From Chitinilyticum aquatile DSM 21506 (lineage in GTDB: Bacteria > Pseudomonadota > Gammaproteobacteria > Burkholderiales > Chitinibacteraceae), in contig NZ_KE387259.1 of NCBI RefSeq assembly GCF_000430805.1, forward strand, positions 62,001 through 126,000: DNA of 64,000 nt, read 5' to 3'. A program made the position numbers and the translations under genes. Numbering within the stretch: the first letter of the stretch is position 1; each line of letters opens with the position of its first letter. Shown one piece after another: positions 56,000-63,273 of the stretch. The notes under the pieces are model-generated. The model ran no database searches. It was not told the origin of the DNA and saw only the letters and a list, made by a program, of their open reading frames with translations.

Positions 56000-56653
56000 T
56001 CAGAATCGCTCAGGCAGACGCTGCAGCAGCACGATCTGGCGCTGCTCGATTCGGACATAGCCACCAAACACCAGTTCCTTCATGATCTTGGCAATCATTT
56101 CGCGCGAAGCGCCCACCCTCTCGGCAATCGCCTGCTGGGTCAGCGATTCCGACACGACCTGCACGTCACCCTGATCAACCGCCAGGCTCTCCAGCAGCAG
56201 ACGAACCCTGCCATAAACATCCATCAGCGCCAGATTCTTGACCGTTTCCGCCAGATGTTTGATGGTGCGATAGGCAGCGACCAGCATTTGATCCTTGATT
56301 TCCGGATGGGCATCAAGCAAAGCCTGATAATCACGACGGTAGATGACCTTCAGGTCGCAATCCTCTTCGGCGATCGCTGACACAAGACGCGGCTCCCCCA
56401 TCAGCATCGCGCCCTCCCCCCAGGACATACCCGGTTCGATGAAGCCGAGTACATATTCCTTGCCGGCGTCATTACTGGAAAACAAACGCAGCCGACCACT
56501 GACCAGAATGTAGATCTGCTCGGCGGGCTCGCCCTCGCTGTAGAGCAACTGCCCTCTGGGCAAGACCTTACGAACAGCCAGGTTTTCAATCTGCTGCAGG
56601 ATGGCTTCCGACAGGCTGGCAAAGGCCTCGATACTGGATAGCGGAGAATTCAT
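56000..56653 (-). CDS. Crp/Fnr-family regulator, paralogue B
   Basis: This 217-residue protein equals paralogue A in length and ends in the same LPERF. The winged helix (LTQQAIAERVGASREMIAKIMK) is nearly the same, so both probably bind similar DNA sites. The sensor half has diverged: its cassette reads GEGAMLMGEPRL. The two genes are a tandem duplication 63 bp apart on the minus strand. They could form heterodimers or answer different ligands at the same promoters. Confidence 0.88.
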   Translation of the reverse strand: MNSPLSSIEAFASLSEAILQQIENLAVRKVLPRGQLLYSEGEPAEQIYILVSGRLRLFSSNDAGKEYVLGFIEPGMSWGEGAMLMGEPRLVSAIAEEDCDLKVIYRRDYQALLDAHPEIKDQMLVAAYRTIKHLAETVKNLALMDVYGRVRLLLESLAVDQGDVQVVSESLTQQAIAERVGASREMIAKIMKELVFGGYVRIEQRQIVLLQRLPERF

Positions 56654-56688
56654 ATCAAATCGTCGTCCGGATTTGGATTGGCTGCGGC

Positions 56689-57084
56689 TCAATGAGCAGG
56701 AGCAGATTCGGCCGCCTTGTCGCCGTTCCCGGCCGACACGGTTCCCGGCTTTTCATCAGCCGAGCCCCCTTCCTTGAAGGAGGAAGCCGCTGGTGCATCA
56801 ATATCCTGCTTGTTGATAGGTGAATCAGGCGGAGGCGGTACGATGTCGATCTTCTTCGTCAGCATGTACTCGTTCATTTCTTTCCAGCCAGCGAAGATAT
56901 CCGCCTTGGGCACCTTGGGATTGCGACGGTAGCAATCTTCGAGCGAACGCCCGCTGTGCCGGCAGGCGGCACCAATCGCGTTGCCATTGGCCTGCTGCTT
57001 GTTGAGCGCCTGGTTGATCTGGTCACAGCCCTGCAAGGCGAGCAACAGGGGCAGAGCCAGCATCAGCTTACAGAGTGTTTGCAC
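56689..57084 (-). CDS. Lipoprotein of unknown function
   Basis: The roughly 131-residue product has a lipoprotein signal with lipobox ALQGC. After it come an Asn/Gln-rich stretch, a small domain with two Cys (ACRHSGRSLEDCY) and a helix FAGWKEMNEYMLTKKI, then a Pro-rich and acidic tail. I do not recognise the family. The start is uncertain: GTG at 57084 has a GAGGGCGGG ribosome site; GTG 57099 and ATG 57063 are alternatives. The two Cys could form a disulfide in the periplasm. It lies 35 nt upstream of Crp paralogue B and may share its transcript. Confidence 0.6.
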   Translation of the reverse strand: MQTLCKLMLALPLLLALQGCDQINQALNKQQANGNAIGAACRHSGRSLEDCYRRNPKVPKADIFAGWKEMNEYMLTKKIDIVPPPPDSPINKQDIDAPAASSFKEGGSADEKPGTVSAGNGDKAAESAPAH

Positions 57085-57186
57085 AAATCCCGCCCTCACA
57101 ACACGATTCTCAAGACGATTGTAAGTGAATTAATGCCAATGTGCAGTAGTGACATTCCGCATGTCGCATCCCCGGCATGGTGATGC

Positions 57187-57543
57187 TCAGGCGCGGTGGC
57201 CGCGCTCGATGGAAACACCGACCCGTGCGACTTCGGTCAGAATGCCCGGCTTCACAACGGTCACCTTCACCCAGGGAGCGCCGAAGTCATGCAGGATGAC
57301 GTGCGCGATGTGTTCGGCCAGCGCCTCCAGCAGCAGGAAATGCTGCTCCGCAAGTACCCGGCGCAGGTGCTGCACCAGCTGGTCATAATCAATCGTATCG
57401 CCCAGTTCGTCACTGACGCAGGCGCGCGCCGATGGCAGCCCCACATCCAGATCGATTTCGACCGCCTGGGGCGCCGTGCGCTCCCAGTCATACCAGCCGA
57501 TCACGGTGCGGGCACGGATGCCGTGCAAGAAAATAGTATCCAT
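57187..57543 (-). CDS. folB: Dihydroneopterin aldolase
   Basis: The 118-residue enzyme starts MDTIFLHGIRARTVIGWYDWER, the standard N-terminus with the tunnelling-fold motif. The later segment LLEALAEHIAHVIL includes the catalytic region. It makes 6-hydroxymethyl-dihydropterin in folate synthesis. It is divergent from plsY, the arrangement also seen in many gammaproteobacteria. Confidence 0.94.
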   Translation of the reverse strand: MDTIFLHGIRARTVIGWYDWERTAPQAVEIDLDVGLPSARACVSDELGDTIDYDQLVQHLRRVLAEQHFLLLEALAEHIAHVILHDFGAPWVKVTVVKPGILTEVARVGVSIERGHRA

Positions 57544-57579
57544 CATTATCACCGGCGTTGGCCGGCACCCTCAAGAATG

Positions 57580-57591
57580 GCTAGAATCGCG
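57580..57591 (+). promoter_or_regulatory. Putative plsY promoter -10 region
   Basis: GCTAGAATCGCG contains TAGAAT (57582-57587), 29 nt before the plsY ATG. TTGGCC at 57558-57563 is a possible -35 box 18 bp upstream. The motif recurs before lptM and the TPR gene. Confidence 0.45.
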
Positions 57592-57616
57592 AGCTTTGGA
57601 TTGTAATGGAATCGGC

Positions 57617-58246
57617 ATGACCCCGCTCGCCCTCACCCTGATTTGTTCGCTGGTCGCCTATCTGCTCGGCTCGCTGTCCTTTGCCGTGATCGTTTCGCGC
57701 CTGTCGGGCCTGGCCGACCCGCGCACCTACGGCTCCAACAATCCGGGCGCCACCAACGTGCTGCGCAGCGGCAACAAAAAGGCCGCCGCGCTGACGCTAC
57801 TGGGCGATGCACTGAAAGGCCTGCTGGCCGTGGGGCTGGTGCGCCTGCTGGCCGCACCGCTGGGTTTGACCAACGAGGACATCGCGATTGCCAGCGTGGC
57901 CGTCATCGTCGGCCACATGTGGCCGGTGTTTTTCGGCTTCAAGGGCGGCAAAGGCGTCGCCACCTCGCTGGGCGTGCTGCTGGCGCTCAATGGCTGGATG
58001 GGGCTGGCCGTACTCGCCGTGTGGCTGTTTGTCGCCAAGGTGATGAAGATTTCGTCGCTATCCGCGCTGTGTGCGGCGCTGGTCGCGCCGCTCGCCTGCT
58101 GGCTGTTCACCCAGAACCAGAGCTGGCTGATGGCGGTAAGCATCATTGCCGCCCTGCTGATCTGGCGGCACAAATCGAATATTGCCGGCCTGCTCTCGGG
58201 GCGGGAAGGCAGGATCGGCCAGAAGGCCGATGACGAGAAAAACTGA
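57617..58246 (+). CDS. plsY: Glycerol-3-phosphate acyltransferase PlsY
   Basis: The 209-residue membrane enzyme acylates glycerol-3-phosphate with acyl-phosphate, the first step of phospholipid synthesis. The motifs YGSNNPGATNVLR, GDALKG and FGFKGGKGVATSLG are intact, with about five helices. Length is normal. The stop codon overlaps a 59-nt repeat by one base. Confidence 0.96.
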   Translation: MTPLALTLICSLVAYLLGSLSFAVIVSRLSGLADPRTYGSNNPGATNVLRSGNKKAAALTLLGDALKGLLAVGLVRLLAAPLGLTNEDIAIASVAVIVGHMWPVFFGFKGGKGVATSLGVLLALNGWMGLAVLAVWLFVAKVMKISSLSALCAALVAPLACWLFTQNQSWLMAVSIIAALLIWRHKSNIAGLLSGREGRIGQKADDEKN

Positions 58247-58304
58247 TACCCAAAACCCTATCACCCTGTAGCCAAACAATTAAAATGGCCACAGGGCGAT
58301 ACGC
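58246..58304 (-). repeat. 59-nt intergenic repeat, copy 7
   Basis: It fits ATACCC-N18-AGCC-N13-GGC-N9-ATACGC. It contains the longest hairpin of the family: 58259-58274 pairs with 58286-58301 (14 of 16, plus two wobble pairs) around an 11-nt A/T-rich loop. It starts inside the plsY stop codon and ends 10 nt from the stop codon of the nuclease gene. Confidence 0.8.
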
Positions 58305-58314
58305 CTCTACAGAT

Positions 58315-58920
58315 TCACTTTTCATCGCGGCGATCACGCCGCCACTGCCAGGGCGGCGTGGGGTCTGAATCCTGCCACAGCCCCAGCCCGCCCGCCTTGG
58401 CTGCGTCCTCCGCCTCCGTGAACTCGCGGAACTCGCCAGCAGCAAGATCCTTCTTTGCATACTGGCGGTACACCCAGGCATAGCCTTCCGCGACCTGCTC
58501 CAGATTGATATAGCGTCCGTCGCGGCGCACTTCCGCCACGCCCCGCCCATAGCGGTCGACGTCGGTAATTCTTGCTTCAACCACGGCACGATAGACCCGG
58601 TCTGACAATGACTTCTTGGCCTGCATGCCAAAGGCCTGCTTTTTTTCGGGGCTGTCGATGTAGGCCAGCCGCAGCTTGTATTCGACCTTGCCCTCGCCGA
58701 GCAATGTCACGGTATCCCCGTCCGCCACGCCAACCACTTCGCCCTGCAGCACCATGCCGCGACTGAGCTTGCCCTTCTCCGTCGGCCCCTGCAGTTGCGG
58801 CAGGCAGGCAGCCAGCGCCAGCAACAGCACGACGGCAGCAAGAATCCGTTGCGGCCAGCTGCGGGCCCCTGCCAGCTGCCGTACGCCGCGCAGCACAGCA
58901 TTTGCCGGATTTCTAGCCAT
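58315..58920 (-). CDS. Secreted thermonuclease-like (SNase) protein
   Basis: The 201-residue protein has a hydrophobic N-terminal segment with LALAAC (about 34-39), a possible lipobox but late in the sequence. The SNase fold follows: GVADGDTVTLL, LAYIDSPEKKQAFG and ITDVDRYGRGVAEV. The Arg, Asp and Glu residues of the active site appear to be present. It should cleave DNA or RNA outside the cytoplasm with calcium. GGGAGGTT supports the ATG at 58920, which overlaps the hpnC stop codon by a few bases, so the two are translationally linked. Confidence 0.85.
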   Translation of the reverse strand: MARNPANAVLRGVRQLAGARSWPQRILAAVVLLLALAACLPQLQGPTEKGKLSRGMVLQGEVVGVADGDTVTLLGEGKVEYKLRLAYIDSPEKKQAFGMQAKKSLSDRVYRAVVEARITDVDRYGRGVAEVRRDGRYINLEQVAEGYAWVYRQYAKKDLAAGEFREFTEAEDAAKAGGLGLWQDSDPTPPWQWRRDRRDEK

Positions 58921-59791
58921 GGCAACCTCCCGCTTCACGCTGCGGGCGATACCACGGCGCCAGCAGTGCACGGCCGAGAATGAACGGCCAGTCTCCCGCC
59001 TTCAGCTCGGGGCGTGCGGTAAAGACGTCGTAATCAACCTGCTTCAACTTAGTCAGCACGCGATCGGCCGACAGCACGATGGTGCGGATTTCCAGCCCGA
59101 CACGGCCAGGCAATTCCAGCCCCAGCGGGGAACCGGCACGCAGCATTTTCCAGGTGCGCTCGCACTGGAAAGCCTGCAGGCGGCGGAAAGCCGGTGTAGC
59201 TACGCCGACGGCCAGATCATCTTCGCTCACGCCGAAGCGCGCCAGATCGTCCTGCGGCAGATAGATGCGCCGGCGCGGCTTGTTGAAATCAATGGCGACG
59301 TCCTGCCAGAAATTCACCAGCTGCAGCGCCGAACAAATGCCGTCGGACATTGCCAGCTTGCGGGTATCGGTCTGCCCGAAAATATGGAGCAGGATGCGCC
59401 CGACCGGATTGGCCGAACGGCGACAGTAATCCATCACCTCGCCGAAATCCTGATAGCGCTGCTTGGTCACGTCCTGCCGGAAAGCCGAGAGCAGATCTTC
59501 AAACAGCTGCAACGGAATTGCGTAATCACGGATCACCGGCGCCAGCGCGGCGTAGCGCGCGGTCTGCGGCTCGATGCCGGCATCGATGCGCGCGAGCTCG
59601 GCGCTGCATTCTGCAAGCTGCGCCAGCCGTTCCTCGACGCTGGCATCACCCTCGTCGGCAAGGTCGTCGGCATGCCGGGCGAAATGGTAAACCGCCGCAA
59701 TCGGCTTGCGGAACCGCTTGGGCAGCAGCAGCGAGCCCACCGGGAAATTCTCGTAGTGTTCGACACTTTGATGGGGGGTCAGCGCGACCAA
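58913..59791 (-). CDS. hpnC: Hydroxysqualene synthase HpnC
   Basis: The 292-residue protein is a trans-isoprenyl synthase with HFARHADDLADEGDA (first Asp-rich motif) and LVNFWQDVAIDFNKPRRRIYLP (second). The N-terminal VEHYENFPVGSLLLP identifies the HpnC branch. In the HpnCDE route it converts presqualene diphosphate to hydroxysqualene for hopanoids or carotenoids. Its start is TTG at 59791 with AAGGAA 7 nt upstream. hpnD and hpnE are not in the window. Confidence 0.85.
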   Translation of the reverse strand: MVALTPHQSVEHYENFPVGSLLLPKRFRKPIAAVYHFARHADDLADEGDASVEERLAQLAECSAELARIDAGIEPQTARYAALAPVIRDYAIPLQLFEDLLSAFRQDVTKQRYQDFGEVMDYCRRSANPVGRILLHIFGQTDTRKLAMSDGICSALQLVNFWQDVAIDFNKPRRRIYLPQDDLARFGVSEDDLAVGVATPAFRRLQAFQCERTWKMLRAGSPLGLELPGRVGLEIRTIVLSADRVLTKLKQVDYDVFTARPELKAGDWPFILGRALLAPWYRPQREAGGCHG

Positions 59792-59899
59792 ATTCCATTC
59801 CTTTACACAGTCTGACGTTGAATTGATGCACCGCAAAAGCCTGCTATAGTGAGCAGGCAATGCAATTGCGCCATTCTAACCGACCGGAGATTGAAACCC

Positions 59900-60223
59900 A
59901 TGCTGAAAAAACTGCTTGTCGCCCTGTTTGCCGGCCTTGCCCTCTGCACCACCGCACTGGCGGCGGTCGACCTCAACACCGCCAACCAGCAGCAACTCGA
60001 GAGCCTGAAGGGCATCGGCCCGGAAAAGGCCAAGGACATCATTGATTACCGCACCAAGAATGGCCCGTTCAAGACGACAGAGGACATCATGAAAGTGCCG
60101 GGCATCAAGGAAGGCACCTACGCCAAGATCAAGGGCGATATCACCGTCGGTGGCAAGGCGGCAGCTCCGGCAGCACCAGCCAAGGCTTCGGCCGCAAAGG
60201 CATCGGCGCCAGTCAAGAAATAA
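59900..60223 (+). CDS. comEA: ComEA-like helix-hairpin-helix protein
   Basis: The 107-residue protein has a signal peptide (about 1-21, ending ALA), then [25 protein letters not shown] and [16 protein letters not shown], the two helix-hairpin-helix motifs of ComEA. It binds DNA in the periplasm during natural transformation. An Ala/Lys-rich tail is typical of betaproteobacterial forms. It is divergent from hpnC and closed by a strong terminator. Confidence 0.9.
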   Translation: MLKKLLVALFAGLALCTTALAAVDLNTANQQQLESLKGIGPEKAKDIIDYRTKNGPFKTTEDIMKVPGIKEGTYAKIKGDITVGGKAAAPAAPAKASAAKASAPVKK

Positions 60224-60240
60224 GCTGCTTTCCGGCGCAG

Positions 60241-60266
60241 AGCCCCCCGCTTGCGGGGGGCTTTTT
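60241..60266 (+). terminator. Intrinsic terminator after comEA
   Basis: AGCCCCCCGC pairs with GCGGGGGGCT around a tiny loop, followed by TTTTT. Confidence 0.9.
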
Positions 60267-60376
60267 CATGCGCGCCGCAAAACGGAGCACCGCATGATGG
60301 TGCTTTCCCTGCTGCCGGGAAATGCGCATTCCCTTTATCCTTACCATGCGCCGGCATGTAAACAGCATTATTTGTA

Positions 60377-60406
60377 CTTACAGCTCCGCCGGGGCAATGT
60401 TATAAA
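60377..60406 (+). promoter_or_regulatory. Putative promoter of metNIQ
   Basis: CTTACA (60377-60382) and TATAAA (60401-60406) are 18 bp apart, 35 nt before the metN start. A nearby GGCGG/CCGCC-type hairpin could be part of a leader, but no known SAM-riboswitch layout was recognised. Confidence 0.4.
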
Positions 60407-60440
60407 AAGACCACCCAGCCACCCCAGCCAAGGGCCTTCT

Positions 60441-61454
60441 GTGATCCAGTTAAACCAGATCCATAAAAGCTACCGCGTCGACGGGCGCGACATCCCCGCA
60501 CTGAACGGCATCGATCTGTCGGTCGCCGCCGGCGAAATTTTCGGCGTCATCGGTCATTCCGGTGCCGGCAAATCCACGCTGATCCGCCTGATCAACCTGC
60601 TCGAACGCCCCAGCGCCGGCCGCATCCATATCGACGGCAGCGACATCACCGCACTCGATGGCGCGGGCCTGCGCACCCTGCGCCAGCAGGTCGGCATGAT
60701 CTTCCAGCACTTCAACCTGCTGGGTTCGAAAACCGTGGCGCGCAATATCGCCTTTCCGCTGGAAATTGCCGGCGGCCTGAGCCGTGCACAAATCGACGCC
60801 CGCGTTGATGAACTACTCGACCTCGTCGGGCTGGCGGAGCACAAGCACAAATATCCGTCGCAGCTCTCCGGCGGGCAAAAGCAGCGCGTCGGCATTGCCC
60901 GCGCGCTGGCCAACCGTCCCAAAGTACTGCTGTGCGACGAAGCCACCAGCGCGCTTGACCCGCAGACCACCCAATCGGTGCTGCAGCTGCTGGCGAAGAT
61001 CAATCGCGAGCTGAACCTGACCATCGTGCTGATCACGCACGAAATGGATGTGATCCGCAGCATCTGCGACCGCGTAGCGGTGATCGACGGCGGCAAGATC
61101 GTCGAAATGGGGCCGGTGACGCAAGTCTTCCTGCACCCGCAGCACCCAACCACGCAGCGCTTTGTCTCGGAAGCCGAGCACATCGACGAAAGCGTGCAGC
61201 AGGATGCCTTTGCCCATGTGCCGGGCAAGATCGTGCGCATGACCTTCATCGGCGAAACCACCTACGAAGGTTTTCTCGGCAACGCCGCACGCGAGTTCGG
61301 CATTGATTTCAGTATTCTCTCGGGGCGCATCGAGCGCATCAAGGAGACCCCCTGCGGCCAGATGCTGCTGGCGTTTACCGGTGATGATGCAGCCGTTGCC
61401 GCTGCGTTTGCCCAGTTCCGCAGTCGCGGCATTGATATTGAGGAGCTCCGCTGA
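60441..61454 (+). CDS. metN: Methionine ABC transporter ATP-binding protein
   Basis: The 337-residue ATPase has Walker [10 protein letters not shown], the Q-loop, signature LSGGQKQR and Walker [14 protein letters not shown]-terminal NIL domain (about 260-335) binds methionine for trans-inhibition. Translation starts at GTG 60441. The stop codon overlaps the metI start (ATGA), so both are translated together. D- and L-methionine import is the known role of the family. Confidence 0.95.
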   Translation: MIQLNQIHKSYRVDGRDIPALNGIDLSVAAGEIFGVIGHSGAGKSTLIRLINLLERPSAGRIHIDGSDITALDGAGLRTLRQQVGMIFQHFNLLGSKTVARNIAFPLEIAGGLSRAQIDARVDELLDLVGLAEHKHKYPSQLSGGQKQRVGIARALANRPKVLLCDEATSALDPQTTQSVLQLLAKINRELNLTIVLITHEMDVIRSICDRVAVIDGGKIVEMGPVTQVFLHPQHPTTQRFVSEAEHIDESVQQDAFAHVPGKIVRMTFIGETTYEGFLGNAAREFGIDFSILSGRIERIKETPCGQMLLAFTGDDAAVAAAFAQFRSRGIDIEELR

Positions 61455-62122
61455 TGGACCTGAGTTTTCTGAGCGAAATCGACTGGCCGGAAATCGGCAC
61501 CGCCAGCCTCGACACCCTGCTGATGCTGGGCGGCTCGCTGCTGTTTACCGTGCTGCTGGGCCTGCCGCTGGGCATCGTGCTGTTCCTGACCTCCAGGGGC
61601 CAGCTGCTGGCCAACGCGGCACTGAACCGCGCGCTCGGCGTCGTCGTGAACGTGCTGCGCTCGATCCCCTTCATCATCCTGCTGATCGCGCTGATGCCGG
61701 TCACCGAATTCATCACCGGCACGCGCATCGGCCTGCTGGGGATGATTCCTCCGCTGGTCATCGGCGCCGCGCCCTTCCTCGCGCGGCTGGTGGAAACCGC
61801 GCTGCGCGAAGTCGAGCACGGCGTAATCGAAGCCGCGCAGGCCATGGGCGCAAACACGCGCCAGATCCTGTGCGGCGTACTGCTGCCCGAATCGCTGGGC
61901 GGCCTCTTGGCCGGCATCACCGTCACCGCCATTACGCTGGTGTCCTACACCGCCATGGCCGGTCTGGTGGGCGGCGGCGGGCTGGGCGATCTGTCGATCC
62001 GCTACGGTTATTACCGCTACCAGACCGAAATCATGATGGTCACCATCGTGCTCTTGCTGGTACTGGTGCAGATCCTGCAGATGGCGGGCGACAAGCTGGT
62101 ACAGCACTTTGGCCGCAAATAA
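61454..62122 (+). CDS. metI: Methionine ABC transporter permease
   Basis: The 222-residue permease has five helices and the coupling segment EAAQAMGANTRQILCGVLLPE. It begins [15 protein letters not shown] and pairs with MetN. It overlaps metN by 1 nt. The 153-bp gap to metQ contains a repeat element and perhaps a promoter. Confidence 0.95.
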   Translation: MDLSFLSEIDWPEIGTASLDTLLMLGGSLLFTVLLGLPLGIVLFLTSRGQLLANAALNRALGVVVNVLRSIPFIILLIALMPVTEFITGTRIGLLGMIPPLVIGAAPFLARLVETALREVEHGVIEAAQAMGANTRQILCGVLLPESLGGLLAGITVTAITLVSYTAMAGLVGGGGLGDLSIRYGYYRYQTEIMMVTIVLLLVLVQILQMAGDKLVQHFGRK

Positions 62123-62142
62123 CCAGCGGTAACTTTTTTTAG

Positions 62143-62170
62143 TTCGAATCAGTCTTTTTGATTTTATAAG
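62143..62170 (+). promoter_or_regulatory. Possible internal promoter before metQ
   Basis: TTCGAA (62143-62148) and TATAAG (62165-62170) are 16 bp apart in the metI-metQ gap. This would allow extra expression of the binding protein, but the match is weak. Confidence 0.25.
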
Positions 62171-62210
62171 ACGATGATAATCTCCCTTTTCAGCAAGGAC
62201 ACATACATAA

Positions 62211-62259
62211 AGGTATGCATCCAGAAGCAATAGCTTTAAAGGGCTATAGCCATATACCC
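62211..62259 (-). repeat. 49-nt symmetric variant of the intergenic repeat
   Basis: It reads AGGTAT-N9-AGC-N13-GGC-N9-ATACCC on the plus strand. Its right half aligns with copy 2 (shared AAAGGGCTA). It ends 16 nt before the metQ start codon, just upstream of the AAAAGGAAG ribosome site. Confidence 0.55.
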
Positions 62260-62275
62260 ATCCCAAAAGGAAGCA

Positions 62276-63064
62276 ATGAACATGAAAACGCTCGTCGCAC
62301 TTGCCGCTGCCGCCGCAGCCTTTACCGCCTTCTCCGCCTCCGCCGCAGAAAAGCTGACCGTTGCCGCCACGGCCATTCCGCACGCCGAAATCCTCGAATT
62401 CATCAAGCCGGCACTGGCCAAGCAGGGTGTCGAGCTGAACGTGAAAGTGTTCACCGACTACGTGCAGCCGAACGTCCTGGTCGCTGAAAAGAAAATCGAC
62501 GCCAACTTCTTCCAGCACCAGCCCTACCTGAACGAATTCAACAAGGGCCGTGGCACCAATCTGGTCAGCGTGGCCGGCGTGCACGTCGAGCCCTTCGGCG
62601 CGTATTCCAGCAAGGTGAAAAAACTGGCCGACCTGCAAGAAGGCGCCACCGTCGCCATCCCGAATGACCCCACCAACGGCGGCCGCGCGCTGCTGCTGCT
62701 GGAAAAAGCCGGCCTGATCAAGCTGAAGGACAGCAAGAACATCCTCGCCACCCCGAAGGACATTGCGCAGAACAGCAAGAAGCTGAAGTTCAAGGAACTG
62801 GAAGCCGCCACCCTGCCGCGCGTACTGAACCAGGTTGACCTTGCGCTGATCAACACCAACTACGCGCTGGAAGCCAAGCTCAACCCGAGCAAGGATGCGC
62901 TGGTGATCGAAGGCGCCGAATCGCCGTATGTGAACATTCTGGTTGTGGAAGCCAGCAACAAGGACAAGGCCGCAGTAAAGAAACTGGCCGCCGCACTGAA
63001 GACCCCGGAAGTGAAGGCCTTCATTCTGGAAAAATACAAGGGTGCTGTCGTACCGGCTTTCTAA
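62276..63064 (+). CDS. metQ: Methionine-binding protein MetQ
   Basis: The 262-residue protein has a signal peptide (about 1-23, ending ASAA) and the NlpA-family fold with FTDYVQPNVLVAEKKIDANFFQHQPYL and PNDPTNGGRALLLLEKAGLI. It delivers methionine to MetNI. Unlike E. coli MetQ it has no lipobox Cys, so it is probably soluble in the periplasm. AAAAGGAAG precedes the ATG; an ATG two codons later is an alternative. Confidence 0.94.
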   Translation: MNMKTLVALAAAAAAFTAFSASAAEKLTVAATAIPHAEILEFIKPALAKQGVELNVKVFTDYVQPNVLVAEKKIDANFFQHQPYLNEFNKGRGTNLVSVAGVHVEPFGAYSSKVKKLADLQEGATVAIPNDPTNGGRALLLLEKAGLIKLKDSKNILATPKDIAQNSKKLKFKELEAATLPRVLNQVDLALINTNYALEAKLNPSKDALVIEGAESPYVNILVVEASNKDKAAVKKLAAALKTPEVKAFILEKYKGAVVPAF

Positions 63065-63081
63065 GCTGAACACGGATTGCT

Positions 63082-63117
63082 CATGAAAAACGGCACCTGC
63101 GAGTGCCGTTTTTCATG
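63082..63117. terminator. Intrinsic terminator after metQ
   Basis: A perfect 15-bp inverted repeat with core AAAAACGGCAC/GTGCCGTTTTT and loop CTGCGA, 18 nt after the metQ stop codon. Confidence 0.92.
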
Positions 63118-63273
63118 GCGACTACCCGCTGCCCGCCATACCCTCATGCCGCCAAGGTAAATAGTTCGTCGCGGTGCAGGGCAGGCCAATGCCATAATCA
63201 CGGACGTACCCCACGTCTGTTTCAGTTCTTTGCAGTCCGGGTGCCCACTTCGAAACCACACAAGGAGGAGACG

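Noticed and set aside
2742-58304. The 59-nt repeats as integron attC sites (59-base elements)
   Set aside because: Only the length matches. The required core sites RYYYAAC and GTTRRRY are missing, there is no integrase, and the flanking genes are housekeeping genes.
2742-58304. The repeats as Neisseria Correia elements or intrinsic terminators
   Set aside because: They lack the Correia termini and the usual length, and none has the T run needed for termination; separate terminators exist near several copies.
60300-60440. SAM riboswitch before metN
   Set aside because: A short GC-rich hairpin is present, but none of the conserved cores of the known SAM riboswitch classes can be identified by eye.
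61262-63073. 603-codon open frame on the minus strand opposite metN/metI/metQ
   Set aside because: Antisense to three confident genes; low-complexity composition and no known motif.
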